This document shows, piece by piece, positions 12,201 to 13,426 of a stretch of DNA of 13,426 bases (positions within the stretch are counted from its first letter, which is position 1; each line of letters opens with the position of its first letter). The translations under genes and the position numbers were made by a program. Where the stretch lies: NCBI GenBank assembly GCA_947624535.1, contig CANQKU010000165.1, positions 1-13,426 on the forward strand. Reading direction: 5' to 3'. The notes under the pieces are model-generated. The model searched no databases, had not been told where the DNA came from, and saw only the letters and a program-made list of their open reading frames with translations. The stretch comes from an uncultured Bacilli bacterium (GTDB taxonomy: Bacteria; Bacillota_I; Bacilli_A; RF39; UBA660).

Positions 12201-13198
12201 TCGTTGGTGGCGTCATACAGCTTGTAAGAGATGGTGACCTCGCCGGACACAGGCTCAGGCAGGGCGAACATCGCCCGGGAGATGCCCTTCGATGTATCCT
12301 CGTCCCGGATTTCCAGGACCTTGCTGTTGTCAAATGTGGTGACCTGCACGTCGGTGTCGTTCTGCGCGGTCTGCTTATTCTGGATATCTACACCGCTCTC
12401 ATCCTCAAAGTCCAGGGTGTAGACCGCGTCGGGCATCGGGTCGGTGGACTCCGTGGGGTCGGTGGACTCGCTGGGCGTCGGCTCGGGCTCGTCGGTCTTG
12501 ACGGTGACCTTGAGGTCATCTACATAGACGTCCGCCGACCCCGTCTTTTCCGTCAGGAAGGTGAGGTTGTCGATATTATCCTGCCAGCCCCCGTCCCCGT
12601 CCTTCTTGGCCAGCTCGGTGGTGGCAAGGGGTTCACCCTCGCTCCCGGAGTAGACGGCCACAACGCCGGTGTCGGTGTTGATCACCACGCGCAGGTCGTA
12701 CCAGGTCTGGGCGACGATCTCGTCCTTGGCCTTGGCGTAGGAGCCCCCTGTGCTCCCACGGATCGCGAACTTCCCGCTGTTATTTTTCAGCCGCACAAAT
12801 TCGCCCGCGCTGGCGTTGCTATACGTGCCGGTGTTGGCATGGGATCCCAGCGTCAAGCAGATCACATCGGCGGTGCTCCCCAGGTACAGCCGGAAGGCCA
12901 CTGTGATCTCCCCGGAGGTAGCGCCAAAGCGGAACTGGGCGTTGGCGTTGTCGGTATCCACCTCGTCCTTTATGTGCAGGACATGGTTCTCGCCCCCCGG
13001 TGGTTCCTCTATGACCTCCGCGGTCCCCTTGGAGCTGTCCGCCCCGGTTTGGCCGGGCTCCAGGCTCTCAAAGTCCTGCTCAAAGACCACTTCCTCGCTC
13101 GCCGCCGCCAGCACGCCGGAGACGGGCAGAAGCGTGGCCAGCATACAGCCCGCCAAGAGAAGGCTGACCAGCCGGTTCCTGATCGTTTTGACACGCAT
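2..13198 (-). CDS. Giant secreted SLH-anchored multidomain polysaccharide-degrading protein (CE12-type acetylesterase plus two PL7 alginate-lyase-like domains), C-terminus beyond window
   Basis: One frame is open from ATG 13198 to the left edge, 4,399 codons with no stop, so the true length is larger. The order is signal peptide, five ConA-like modules (A1-A5), an unknown beta domain, two Ig-like domains, an SGNH/CE12 esterase, three B modules, PL7, a pre-SLH region, three SLH domains, A6, B4, a second PL7, Big_2, A7, two Big_2 and the start of A8. Known for the families: PL7 enzymes cut alginate by beta-elimination, CE12 enzymes deacetylate pectic or related glycans, and SLH triads bind secondary cell-wall polymer. 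Inferred: a cell-surface machine that deacetylates and depolymerises a uronate-rich polysaccharide. The start is chosen for its GGAGGG site seven bases upstream and for the basic n-region of the signal peptide that follows. An in-frame ATG five codons earlier (13213) overlaps that site and is less likely. The SLH triad lies mid-chain, which is odd. The frame and domain calls are firm; the substrate is not. Confidence 0.93.
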   Translation of the reverse strand, partial: MRVKTIRNRLVSLLLAGCMLATLLPVSGVLAAASEEVVFEQDFESLEPGQTGADSSKGTAEVIEEPPGGENHVLHIKDEVDTDNANAQFRFGATSGEITVAFRLYLGSTADVICLTLGSHANTGTYSNASAGEFVRLKNNSGKFAIRGSTGGSYAKAKDEIVAQTWYDLRVVINTDTGVVAVYSGSEGEPLATTELAKKDGDGGWQDNIDNLTFLTEKTGSADVYVDDLKVTVKTDEPEPTPSESTDPTESTDPMPDAVYTLDFEDESGVDIQNKQTAQNDTDVQVTTFDNSKVLEIRDEDTSKGISRAMFALPEPVSGEVTISYKLYDATNDLGDATSAQGLTFVCGSQANTGNPATAENYQIIRLKASSGNLQHRSGDAANATVKKAYTQGEWATVKLVLNTTEKTYAFYVGDASEALASGSLSYKAASPAADQPLDKIDNIGFMTDGAGIAHMYVDDITITVKTGEPEPTPTPEPSPEPGDLVETEQPEGAAYFQNFADEVKLEHTVTATDDTDVQITAFDNSKVLEIRDENIDGYSRAMLTLPEPVSGEVTISYKLYDATNDLGNDASQGLTFVCGSQANTDNPATAENYQIIRLKASSGNLQHRSGDAANLTAKGAYTQGEWATVKLVLNTEEKTYAIYVDDAPEALATGNLSYKSASPAAGQPMDKIDNIGFMTDKAGITHTYVDDITITAKELEPEPSESPDPSESPDPSESPEPSESPEPSESPEPSESPEPSESPNPSESPEPSESPNPDAVYTQDFEGAVSYADDPTQSQVIALDGGNKVLELTDNTDDSTVAKAAFQFAPQSGQVTISYRMYVVSDLDGEPVDTLLDFSCGSKENAGGLATAKKRQILMLKTLAANKQLSFQGRGEAKSVKSDNDAYAVDGWTEIKLVLDTVAGSFEVFANGTSCGTAELLYTSDSGVTTLDKIDNISFFTESTGRAHAYIDDIVVTAKPSETEPGPSESTGPSESTDPTPTPGGDPELGEPPAPPAAEDVVRALDFEGTDDPFKGNHDGAEVIADGDGKVLEIADSSASATSKAIFDFAAQSGKVLISFKVKVLDGETTLYMGAGSHALSGSWTSSNAGRSLRLTFSDAGHVKAEDGAQTDSKTATRGFTENQWVLVQVALDTEAGTGSVWAGDTPVGTVKLGYQNGTPADLGQIDNIAFFTNTAKTAHAYIDDVMISAEGGGTTPPPATGGTEYWTPPQRDGETFTTTTDQVIATLPVSGVTMAVGAGTWTVTDNKDTPLNGVTYTKHMVADKAPKVEQGTGEYFKFTIPDSIEAGELVVCLRVNGGEGKALHVLEDGVPMAGYEDPQSSTVNVETAAKLAVLGGKTYTVYVSSSMAYFYGFSFRKVDKEADMAAFQAELDKLGFDWIRGENTDPNAVDKDLNLTTFYTSPNFGGADVNWTSNSAAVSGDGKVNRLAEDTLVTLTAHISVQQISYLALDKTFQVTVKALADDAEAVARAKEALSLGAISAVKKDLELPAQGMHGTTITWQSSDPDVVTVDAASGLGVIHPNDATAQTVTLTATIRRGNVTDTKEFVVTVAAAKILDVNSWAYATDSGAARFVPTDGGKLHSINVTNNNQHLDTNDYQFKVEILGPDGAVKAASQVWTASAFFTHGPGVSENVPLDLPMDSGDTFRVTAYDDAKTYVTFTHGAADDTLAPGAKIYVIGDSTAAAYDNSKYPQTGWAQVLEGFFDGVEVVDLAIPGRSSLDYTTRPQFQTLKESIQPGDYLIIQFGHNDSHNADSTIYTDPSLDRFADGEHPSYKKHMAQYVTLAWDAGAYPIIATSISRRKLDDATGELYGNAARALAEELSVPCVDVLAATNGWVNHVGLEESIDMFNIIKPVDSRFYQDEAYQDSAIRADGNNAVEANWDNTHVNMYGAKLIAMFAADGIKALGIPVGARRSDAVVSTTLPHYADAFTVTASAPLVTLPEALTVTAEEGSSLQQYPVSGAGSHTLTFTVTPSAEDLGGGVKFFTGVGSAKREVLRLEMDNGTLRLIPAPSPAAAAYALRAVATAAEEGVVLGTYTPGQTYTFKTILTPRLGEDKPAQVEVYRLEGQTETQMGETCVLESADVTEITRLDFFAETGGQGELAYTDIDFQTEIIPELEYVPATSLGETGGGEGPDEPDKPDKPDEPDKPGTLPGELTVTAGTSSVTNKFPVNGSGSQILRFTVTPSATEELSGGVKFFTDGTEKKTEVLRLKLDKGTFKLAEVVDGTANYVNLGSYTAGTAYALKVVLVPQSGDQAAFVKVYQETAGGQTQLGETYSPRTVTLSPITQLDFFADSNRAGTYTYTGIQFQGNATLSPEESAPPAGGGEGPVGPSAPGDLLWDPSAWTLDETGAIQNGVLTVTAGEDSGSNRVDVSGEGVKTLSFQITVDVEDLKDLKGGVNFRDEAGNTVLRFKLQNGGLRLSDLRTDAAGKTIYKEIGGRYSRHDSFHITIELYPATQQNAAYVKVYKDGVCICDSFQLTGEGASTLENITRLYVFTDSNTAGTYTYQDMTWLTGAMTPAQTGAIDFKTDGWKLQLPVEDPAKAGSVLEKSPAELAAGYSDEYFYAAMDDAGDYAVVFHSPVEGFKTTNAKYARSELRELLDPNDNKVNWTWQGTHILTTEERVTHVPASGEVITAQIHGIEQNGDNANPLVKIRYVYDASAGTGKVVVELKNTTSPTSNDFKYTFPNVALGQKYRTEIRVVDGAAYVTVSTTDPGGGERSETYSHDFVAADAYWKETRYYFKVGSYIQDNTDASDGAYADVWVYSASIRHIKPGSFSGGGGPRPSTDRSDYSDGGSTVEETWADGTTVITQTASNGDTLRAKKDPDGTVHVTVQAQNGSAEVTVAADGRTEGQVIVSEAAERQARVAGTALTLPVPRLTAGADMDSAPKLSIVKSEGLKLWVELPVKTPGPGVVPVLVRADGTREIIRASAPTRTGVIFAISGSATVLLVDNAQRFNDVAADHWAADAVAFVSGRELLQGVGNASFAPEGVTDRAMVVTVLARLAGVDTSGGATWYEKGMAWAVAQGVSDGTAPEAQISREQFVTMLYRDAGQPAVTGRGLGGFADGGKVSDWARSAVEWAVETGVMQGRTGGVLDPQGGATRAEAAALLMRYGMSGFGLDLPTAALESGPETPETVVLDQDFEGEKLGRSWAVGTKTVAFEGAQVAEITDSDPNESTALNLQFAPQIGRVTISFRLYIPADAADSAVALTVGDQAHSGKYSSSTAGEFLRVKTLADGHRFQFRGGDSTKTPSVNAGSYRPGEWVELKVVVDTDTQTFSVYADGELLGENQPVSNKGGAPLNSIDNITFMTEKAGLAHAYVDDVKVTRQPRNFSLWDESLDGYRTITGAAGSGLLSKPAQWQLKQGQIADGALTVTAGEDSASNRIAVSGGGNQELAFTVTPGAQGDVKGGVRFMKSGQEILRFKLDSGKFKITDMRTDEAGKTTYQNLGSYEADAACDIQILLLPEAALARVYADGRQLGSDYALRPEAAAAVKGVDQLNFFTDKNCSGTLTYRDLAYQTGVDAPAEQAPAESTPPSGDTPAGTGCIDFLGDGWKIQLPVEDPSKAGSVLEKSPQELASGYTDQFIYAARDENGAAAVVFHSPVEGYKTGNTSYARSELRELLDPNDSKVNWTWQGTHVLTTEERVTHVPASGEVITSQIHGIEQNGDNANPLVKVRYVYEASAGTGKVVVELKNTTSPTSYDFKYTFPGVALGQKYRTEIRVVDGVAYVTISTTDPGGGERSETYYHDFVAADPYWKETWYYFKVGNYIQDNEDKSDGAYADVWVYSAAVDHSDAVEKIPVSGLAIDQSGVAIRSGERTGLTVTAAPVQAYDKSVIWSVSAGADVAVVDRDGYVTGLKEGVATVTATSVSNPAVSASCSVTVRDDAEVEVRPIFAADFEADGAKTDPSAYGGADCAVNWDAPAGTAVAVEREAGNGAVTLRDDTDSAPAKLSFVFAPQTQTTTIAFRLRVNALGTHGAGSADCGRMYAVAAGSDSWYTNDNELFRIRNTAKGTPGSFSGLTYVLTDHYDEIVNNADKVVGGYGDWVDVVYVVTPNNGTAKANTTDVYMNGYPVALGAANRNSVDYVNRLDIQTGTGDQLSVSVDDVKIYTGIVLPESAALVRPTSIVLTRVPSVMAVSDSAQAVVETAPAGSYERVNWSVTSGDAIAVSEDGYVTAARPGTAVLRAESALDSGVFAQQTVTVQSQVVRPQSISAPATLHVAPGAAQRLQVTVAPENATEKGVKYEVISGGDVASVNGAGVVTGKAVGSATVRVTSLSDPEVYANVAVSVTETLTPGELIYQDDFAADSLDSARWTTALAKDNTFVELADGAMTFIDANTAANPKVTLNFAPASGQVSIQFRIKVDGQVTLQGRSTKSTGHRNLRIAFGAGNITA
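302..568 (-). other. Big_2 Ig-like domain 3 (residues 4211-4299)
   Basis: VVRPQSISAPATLHVAPGAA ... VASVNGAGVVTGKAVGSATV, then RVTSLSDPEVYANVAVSV. A Big_2 pattern immediately following domain 2. Confidence 0.8.
569..829 (-). other. Big_2 Ig-like domain 2 (residues 4124-4210)
   Basis: VRPTSIVLTR ... RVNWSVTSGDAIAVSEDGYV, then TAARPGTAVLRAES ... QQTVTV. A Big_2 pattern. Confidence 0.8.
848..1516 (-). other. ConA-like sandwich module A7 (residues 3895-4117)
   Basis: Starts VRPIFAADFEADGAK, has TTTIAFRLRV and GDWVDVVYVVTP, and ends LSVSVDDVKIYTGI. It is longer than A1-A6, with an insertion around SADCGRMYAVAAGSDSWYTN. Confidence 0.65.
1532..1792 (-). other. Big_2 Ig-like domain 1 (residues 3803-3889)
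   Basis: IPVSGLAIDQ ... VIWSVSAGADVAVVDRDGYV, then TGLKEGVATVTATSVSNP ... SCSVTV. This is the standard Big_2 pattern (W-S-V, DG-VTG-K-G-ATVTA). It follows PL7-2 directly. Confidence 0.85.
1808..2551 (-). other. PL7 alginate-lyase-like domain 2 (residues 3550-3797)
   Basis: Begins GCIDFLGDGWKIQLPVED and carries RSELRE (3620-3625), QIH (3663-3665) and YFKVGNYIQ (3767-3775). It is very similar to PL7-1, with the same Val and Ile variations in the last motif. The three motifs lie exactly 1,024 residues after those of PL7-1, so there is no net indel between the copies across this stretch. Confidence 0.87.
1821..2533 (-). repeat. Long direct repeat, copy 2 (PL7-2 coding DNA)
   Basis: Partner of 4893-5605, in the same orientation and the same reading frame. 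Recombination between the copies would remove or duplicate 3,072 bases in frame, including the SLH triad, A6 and B4. Confidence 0.85.
2630..3145 (-). other. B module 4, directly before PL7-2 (residues 3352-3523)
   Basis: Lead-in LLSKPAQWQLKQGQIADG, then ALTVTAGEDSASNRIAVSG, GGVRFMKSGQEILRFKL, and ends VDQLNFFTDK ... LTYRDLAYQ. It parallels B3 throughout. The linker to PL7-2 (APAEQAPAESTPPSGDTPAG) is longer than the one between B3 and PL7-1. Confidence 0.6.
3209..3787 (-). other. ConA-like sandwich module A6 (residues 3138-3330)
   Basis: Starts ETVVLDQDFEGEKLG and ends DNITFMTEK ... AYVDDVKVT. It shares AGEFLRVK and a following FRG motif with A1, rather than with A2-A5. It begins 20 residues after the SLH triad. 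Confidence 0.7.
3845..4324 (-). other. Three SLH domains (residues 2959-3118)
   Basis: SLH1 is FNDVAADHWAADAVAFVSGR ... TDRAMVVTVLARLAG. SLH2 is WYEKGMAWAVAQGV ... ISREQFVTMLYRDAG. SLH3 is FADGGKVSDWARSAVEWAVE ... ATRAEAAALLMRYG. The TDRA, SREQ and TRAE motifs are in their usual places. An SLH triad binds the secondary cell-wall polymer, so the protein is likely held on the cell surface. SLH triads normally sit at a protein end; here more than 1,280 residues follow. Confidence 0.93.
4325..4873 (-). other. Linker and pre-SLH region (residues 2776-2958)
   Basis: A Gly/Ser-rich linker (GSFSGGGGPRPSTDRSDYS) leads into Thr/Val-rich repeats (ETWADGTTVITQT; DPDGTVHVTVQ) and then TGVIFAISGSATVLLVDNAQ. 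Regions like this commonly precede SLH triads in clostridial surface proteins. No catalytic motif is visible. Confidence 0.6.
4877..5626 (-). other. PL7 alginate-lyase-like domain 1 (residues 2525-2774)
   Basis: Begins GAIDFKTDGWKLQLPVED and carries the three PL7 signatures: RSELRE (2596-2601), QIH (2639-2641) and YFKVGSYIQ (2743-2751). PL7 enzymes cut alginate by beta-elimination using Arg, Gln, His and Tyr from these motifs, and all are present. The last motif differs from the usual YFKAGxYNQ: Val replaces Ala and Ile replaces Asn. The length, about 250 residues, is normal for one beta-jelly-roll catalytic domain. Confidence 0.87.
4893..5605 (-). repeat. Long direct repeat, copy 1 (PL7-1 coding DNA)
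   Basis: It matches 1821-2533 at a constant offset of 3,072 bases. Long identical runs, for example around 5245-5280, are broken by scattered substitutions; the region just before 5540 (about 5472-5530) is less alike. Similarity is strong even at silent positions, which points to recent duplication or gene conversion. Confidence 0.85.
5657..6196 (-). other. B module 3, directly before PL7-1 (residues 2335-2514)
   Basis: Has a lead-in LLWDPSAWTLDETGAIQNG, then VLTVTAGEDSGSNRVDVSG, GGVNFRDEAGNTVLRFKL, and ends ITRLYVFTDS ... YTYQDMTW. It shares with B4 the lead-in, the TAGEDS(G/A)SNR motif and the position immediately before a PL7 domain. Confidence 0.6.
6272..6733 (-). other. B module 2 (residues 2156-2309)
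   Basis: Starts GELTVTAGTSSVTNKFPVNG, has GGVKFFTDG and EVLRLKL, and ends ITQLDFFADS ... YTGIQFQ. It is the closest copy to B1 in the LRFTVTPSA and GGVKFFT regions. Confidence 0.6.
6746..6793 (-). repeat. 9-bp repeat encoding a (PD[EK])n linker
   Basis: Residues 2136-2151 read P-D-E-P-D-K-P-D-K-P-D-E-P-D-K-P, from tandem tccggctta/tccggctcg blocks on the plus strand. It forms a charged linker between modules B1 and B2. Confidence 0.85.
6863..7378 (-). other. B module 1 (residues 1941-2112)
   Basis: Starts EALTVTAEEGSS ... YPVSGAGSHTLTFTVTP, has GGVKFFTG and EVLRLEM, and ends ITRLDFFAE ... YTDIDFQ. It is one of four related sandwich modules in this protein, each of about 150-180 residues. 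The family is unnamed to me; a ConA-like fold is likely. An insertion rich in Ala (near PAAAAYALRA) sits in the middle of this copy. Confidence 0.6.
7469..8179 (-). other. SGNH-hydrolase domain, CE12 rhamnogalacturonan-acetylesterase type (residues 1674-1910)
   Basis: Block I is IYVIGDSTAA with nucleophile Ser1682, block III is FGHND with Asn1749, and block V is DNTHVNMYGA with Asp1884 and His1887. The D-x-x-H spacing and GDST signature fit the CE12 acetylesterase family, which removes O-acetyl groups from pectic and related glycans. All four key residues are present, so the domain is probably active. The substrate could equally be an acetylated alginate, given the PL7 domains on the same chain. 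Confidence 0.87.
8180..8530 (-). other. Carbohydrate-binding-like domain fused to the esterase (residues 1557-1673)
   Basis: Beta-rich stretch ILDVNSWAYATDSG ... VPLDLPMDSGDTFRVTAYDD directly in front of the SGNH core. A small N-terminal sandwich in this position is common in bacterial CE12-type esterases. No catalytic motif is seen in it. Confidence 0.5.
8531..9115 (-). other. Two Ig-like domains before the esterase (residues 1362-1556)
   Basis: Two units of about 95 residues, each starting with an alpha-like segment (DMAAFQAELDKLGF; DDAEAVARAKEALSLG) and containing a strand pattern VNWTSNSAAVSGDGKV or ITWQSSDPDVVTVDAASGLG, ending TFQVTVKA or EFVVTVAA. This matches the atrophied bacterial Ig domains common in glycoside-active proteins. 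They are likely spacers. Confidence 0.65.
9119..9586 (-). other. Unrecognised beta-rich domain (residues 1205-1360)
   Basis: Begins TEYWTPPQRDGETFTTTT and ends KTYTVYVSSSMAYFYGFSF. The last motif resembles the closing strand of beta-sandwich accessory domains found next to pectin-active enzymes. I cannot name the family. It probably belongs functionally with the esterase that follows. Confidence 0.45.
9623..10198 (-). other. ConA-like sandwich module A5 (residues 1001-1192)
   Basis: Starts DVVRALDFEG, has SGKVLISFKVKV and QWVLVQVALDT, and ends DNIAFFTNT ... AYIDDVMISAE. It is followed by the short linker GGGTTPPPATGG. Confidence 0.7.
10319..10924 (-). other. ConA-like sandwich module A4 (residues 759-960)
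   Basis: Starts DAVYTQDFEG, has SGQVTISYRMY and GWTEIKLVLDT, and ends DNISFFTES ... AYIDDIVVTAK. It is more divergent from A2 and A3 than those are from each other. It is flanked by the SESPEP minisatellite linker and a 40-residue Pro-rich linker (961-1000). Confidence 0.7.
10925..11104 (-). repeat. 18-bp minisatellite encoding a (PxPSES)n linker
   Basis: Residues 699-758 between A3 and A4 hold nine SES units separated by P(D/E/N)P. The DNA repeats with an 18-base period, and the middle copies are identical or nearly so (gga-ttc-cga blocks on the plus strand). Every unit is a multiple of three, so gain or loss of units keeps the frame. It encodes an acidic, extended, flexible spacer. Confidence 0.9.
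11105..11722 (-). other. ConA-like sandwich module A3 (residues 493-698)
   Basis: Starts GAAYFQNFAD and ends TYVDDITITAK. It shares runs such as PEPVSGEVTISYKLYDATND and YTQGEWATVKLVLNT with A2, differing by scattered substitutions and two single-residue length differences. Confidence 0.7.
11108..11659 (-). repeat. Direct repeat, copy of A3 coding DNA
   Basis: Matches 11804-12360 closely, with offset near 696 bases and single-codon indels. It is an in-frame tandem duplication of one ConA-like module plus linker. Confidence 0.8.
11801..12430 (-). other. ConA-like sandwich module A2 (residues 257-466)
   Basis: Starts DAVYTLDFED and ends MYVDDITITVK, with FVCGSQANTG in the middle. It is a near twin of A3 at both protein and DNA level. 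It is joined to A1 by a short Pro/Glu/Ser/Thr linker (residues 236-256) and to A3 by PEPTPTPEPSPEP. Confidence 0.7.
11804..12360 (-). repeat. Direct repeat, copy of A2 coding DNA
   Basis: Partner of 11108-11659. Shared runs include the DNA for PEPVSGEVTISYKLYDATND and for the module's C-terminal VDDITIT segment. Confidence 0.8.
12494..13093 (-). other. ConA-like sandwich module A1 (residues 36-235)
   Basis: Starts VVFEQDFESL and ends in a DNLTFLT ... VYVDDLKVTV signature. The family shape is an N-terminal DFE motif, a central SGEITVAFRLY strand, a W-Y-DLRVVINTDTG strand, and a C-terminal VDD strand, as in many LamG/ConA-like modules of secreted bacterial carbohydrate-active proteins. The sequence around SAGEF(V/L)R(L/V)K is closest to that of A6, far downstream. 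The role is probably glycan binding or spacing. Confidence 0.7.
13100..13198 (-). other. Signal peptide, residues 1-33
   Basis: Basic n-region MRVKTIRNR, hydrophobic core from L10, then LLPVSGVLAAA before the acidic mature start SEEVV. The pattern fits signal peptidase I cleavage near residues 31-33. LAGC at residues 15-18 matches a lipobox, but the hydrophobic stretch continues for about 15 residues after the Cys, which argues against lipoprotein processing. Confidence 0.8.
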
Positions 13199-13279
13199 GG
13201 GAAATCCCTCCATTCCTGTTGTCGGAATACGCTTTCAAGATGCGGCGCGCCCCAGCGGCGCATGGCAAGGGAAAGAGCT
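13199..13279 (-). other. Intergenic gap between cupin gene and giant gene
   Basis: This 81-base gap holds the ribosome site and two short inverted repeats. ATTCC/GGAAT (13212-13216 and 13224-13228, 7-base loop) sits immediately upstream of the Shine-Dalgarno site. GCGCC/GGCGC (13247-13251 and 13257-13261, 5-base loop) lacks a following T-run, so it is not a canonical terminator. I see no convincing -35/-10 pair: a TTGAAA (about 13233-13238) has no matching -10 at normal spacing. Lack of a clear terminator or promoter leaves read-through from the cupin gene plausible. Confidence 0.5.
13206..13211 (-). promoter_or_regulatory. Ribosome binding site of the giant gene
   Basis: GGAGGG on the minus strand, seven bases (ATTTCCC) before ATG 13198. 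It decides the start, because the alternative in-frame ATG at 13211-13213 overlaps this motif and has no comparable site of its own. Confidence 0.8.
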
Positions 13280-13426
13280 TTACAGAAAGTCCTCCCGCTG
13301 AGGAGTGAAGATATCCAGGATCACAGCGTCCTCCAGCGCGGTAGCGCCGTGGAGCTGGTGGGGGGCCACATAGTAGCTGTCCCCCTGGTGGAGGGTGTAC
13401 CGCTCCCCCTCCACCTCATACAAAAA
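13280..13426 (-). CDS. Cupin-domain protein, C-terminal fragment (KdgF-like)
   Basis: The last 48 codons and the TAA stop of a gene whose start lies beyond the right edge. The fragment reads YEVEGERYTLHQGDSYYVAP followed by HQLHG, then LDIFTPQREDFL at the end. The G-D-x5-P-x3-H pattern is the second cupin motif, and the His at 13349-13351 is the expected metal ligand. The terminal LD-F-P-REDFL is typical of small single-domain cupins of the KdgF type. KdgF (known from pectin and alginate catabolism) converts unsaturated uronate monomers to their linear keto form. The next gene carries two PL7 lyase domains that would yield such unsaturated uronates, which supports this reading, but other small cupins share the same ending. 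The gene lies 81 bases upstream of the giant gene on the same strand, so co-transcription is possible. Cupin is near certain; KdgF is moderate. Confidence 0.82.
   Translation of the reverse strand, partial: FLYEVEGERYTLHQGDSYYVAPHQLHGATALEDAVILDIFTPQREDFL

Noticed and set aside
13211..13213. Alternative start codon five codons upstream
   Set aside because: In frame, but it overlaps the GGAGGG site and would add an acidic residue to the signal peptide n-region; ATG 13198 has proper spacing.
13247..13261. Possible terminator after the cupin gene
   Set aside because: The 5-bp GC stem has no T-run after it on the minus strand.
12750..13301. 183-codon plus-strand open frame
   Set aside because: Antisense to the signal peptide and module A1, with no recognisable domain or ribosome site.

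Overview
This window is almost entirely one gene. On the minus strand an unbroken reading frame starts at an ATG at 13198, behind a good Shine-Dalgarno site, and is still open at the left edge (last complete codon 2-4). That is at least 4,399 codons, roughly 450 kDa, with the C-terminus missing. The other open frames in the window are shadows of this very GC-rich gene. Upstream, on the same strand, lies the last 48 codons of a small cupin gene (13280-13426), separated by an 81-base gap.

Layout in protein order (right to left): signal peptide (1-33). Five concanavalin A-like sandwich modules (A1-A5, about 36-1192), joined by Pro/Ser/Glu/Thr linkers, one of which is an 18-bp minisatellite. An unrecognised beta-rich domain (1205-1360) and two Ig-like domains (1362-1556). 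A carbohydrate-binding-like domain and an SGNH/CE12-type acetylesterase (1557-1910; Ser1682, Asn1749, Asp1884, His1887). Three copies of a second sandwich module (B1-B3). A PL7 alginate-lyase-like domain (2525-2774). A pre-SLH region and three SLH domains (2775-3118). Then A6, B4, a second PL7 domain (3550-3797), a Big_2 domain, A7, two more Big_2 domains and the start of A8, where the window ends.

Reading: this is a secreted, cell-wall-anchored polysaccharide-degrading machine carried on one chain. The SLH triad would bind the cell-wall polymer, the A, B and Ig modules would act as spacers or glycan binders, the esterase would remove acetyl groups, and the two lyases would cut a uronate polymer such as alginate. 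The cupin fragment upstream resembles KdgF, which acts on the unsaturated uronates that such lyases release, so the two genes may belong to one pathway.

Organism: the high GC, the GGAGGG ribosome site, the SLH domains, the Big_2 repeats and the signal peptide ending in LLPVSGVLA suggest a GC-rich Clostridia member (Oscillospirales-like, perhaps from a gut). This is inference from style, not from a marker gene. The main points of interest are the extreme size, the SLH triad buried mid-chain, the PL7 duplication preserved at a constant 1,024-residue offset, and the union of acetylesterase and lyases in one anchored protein.
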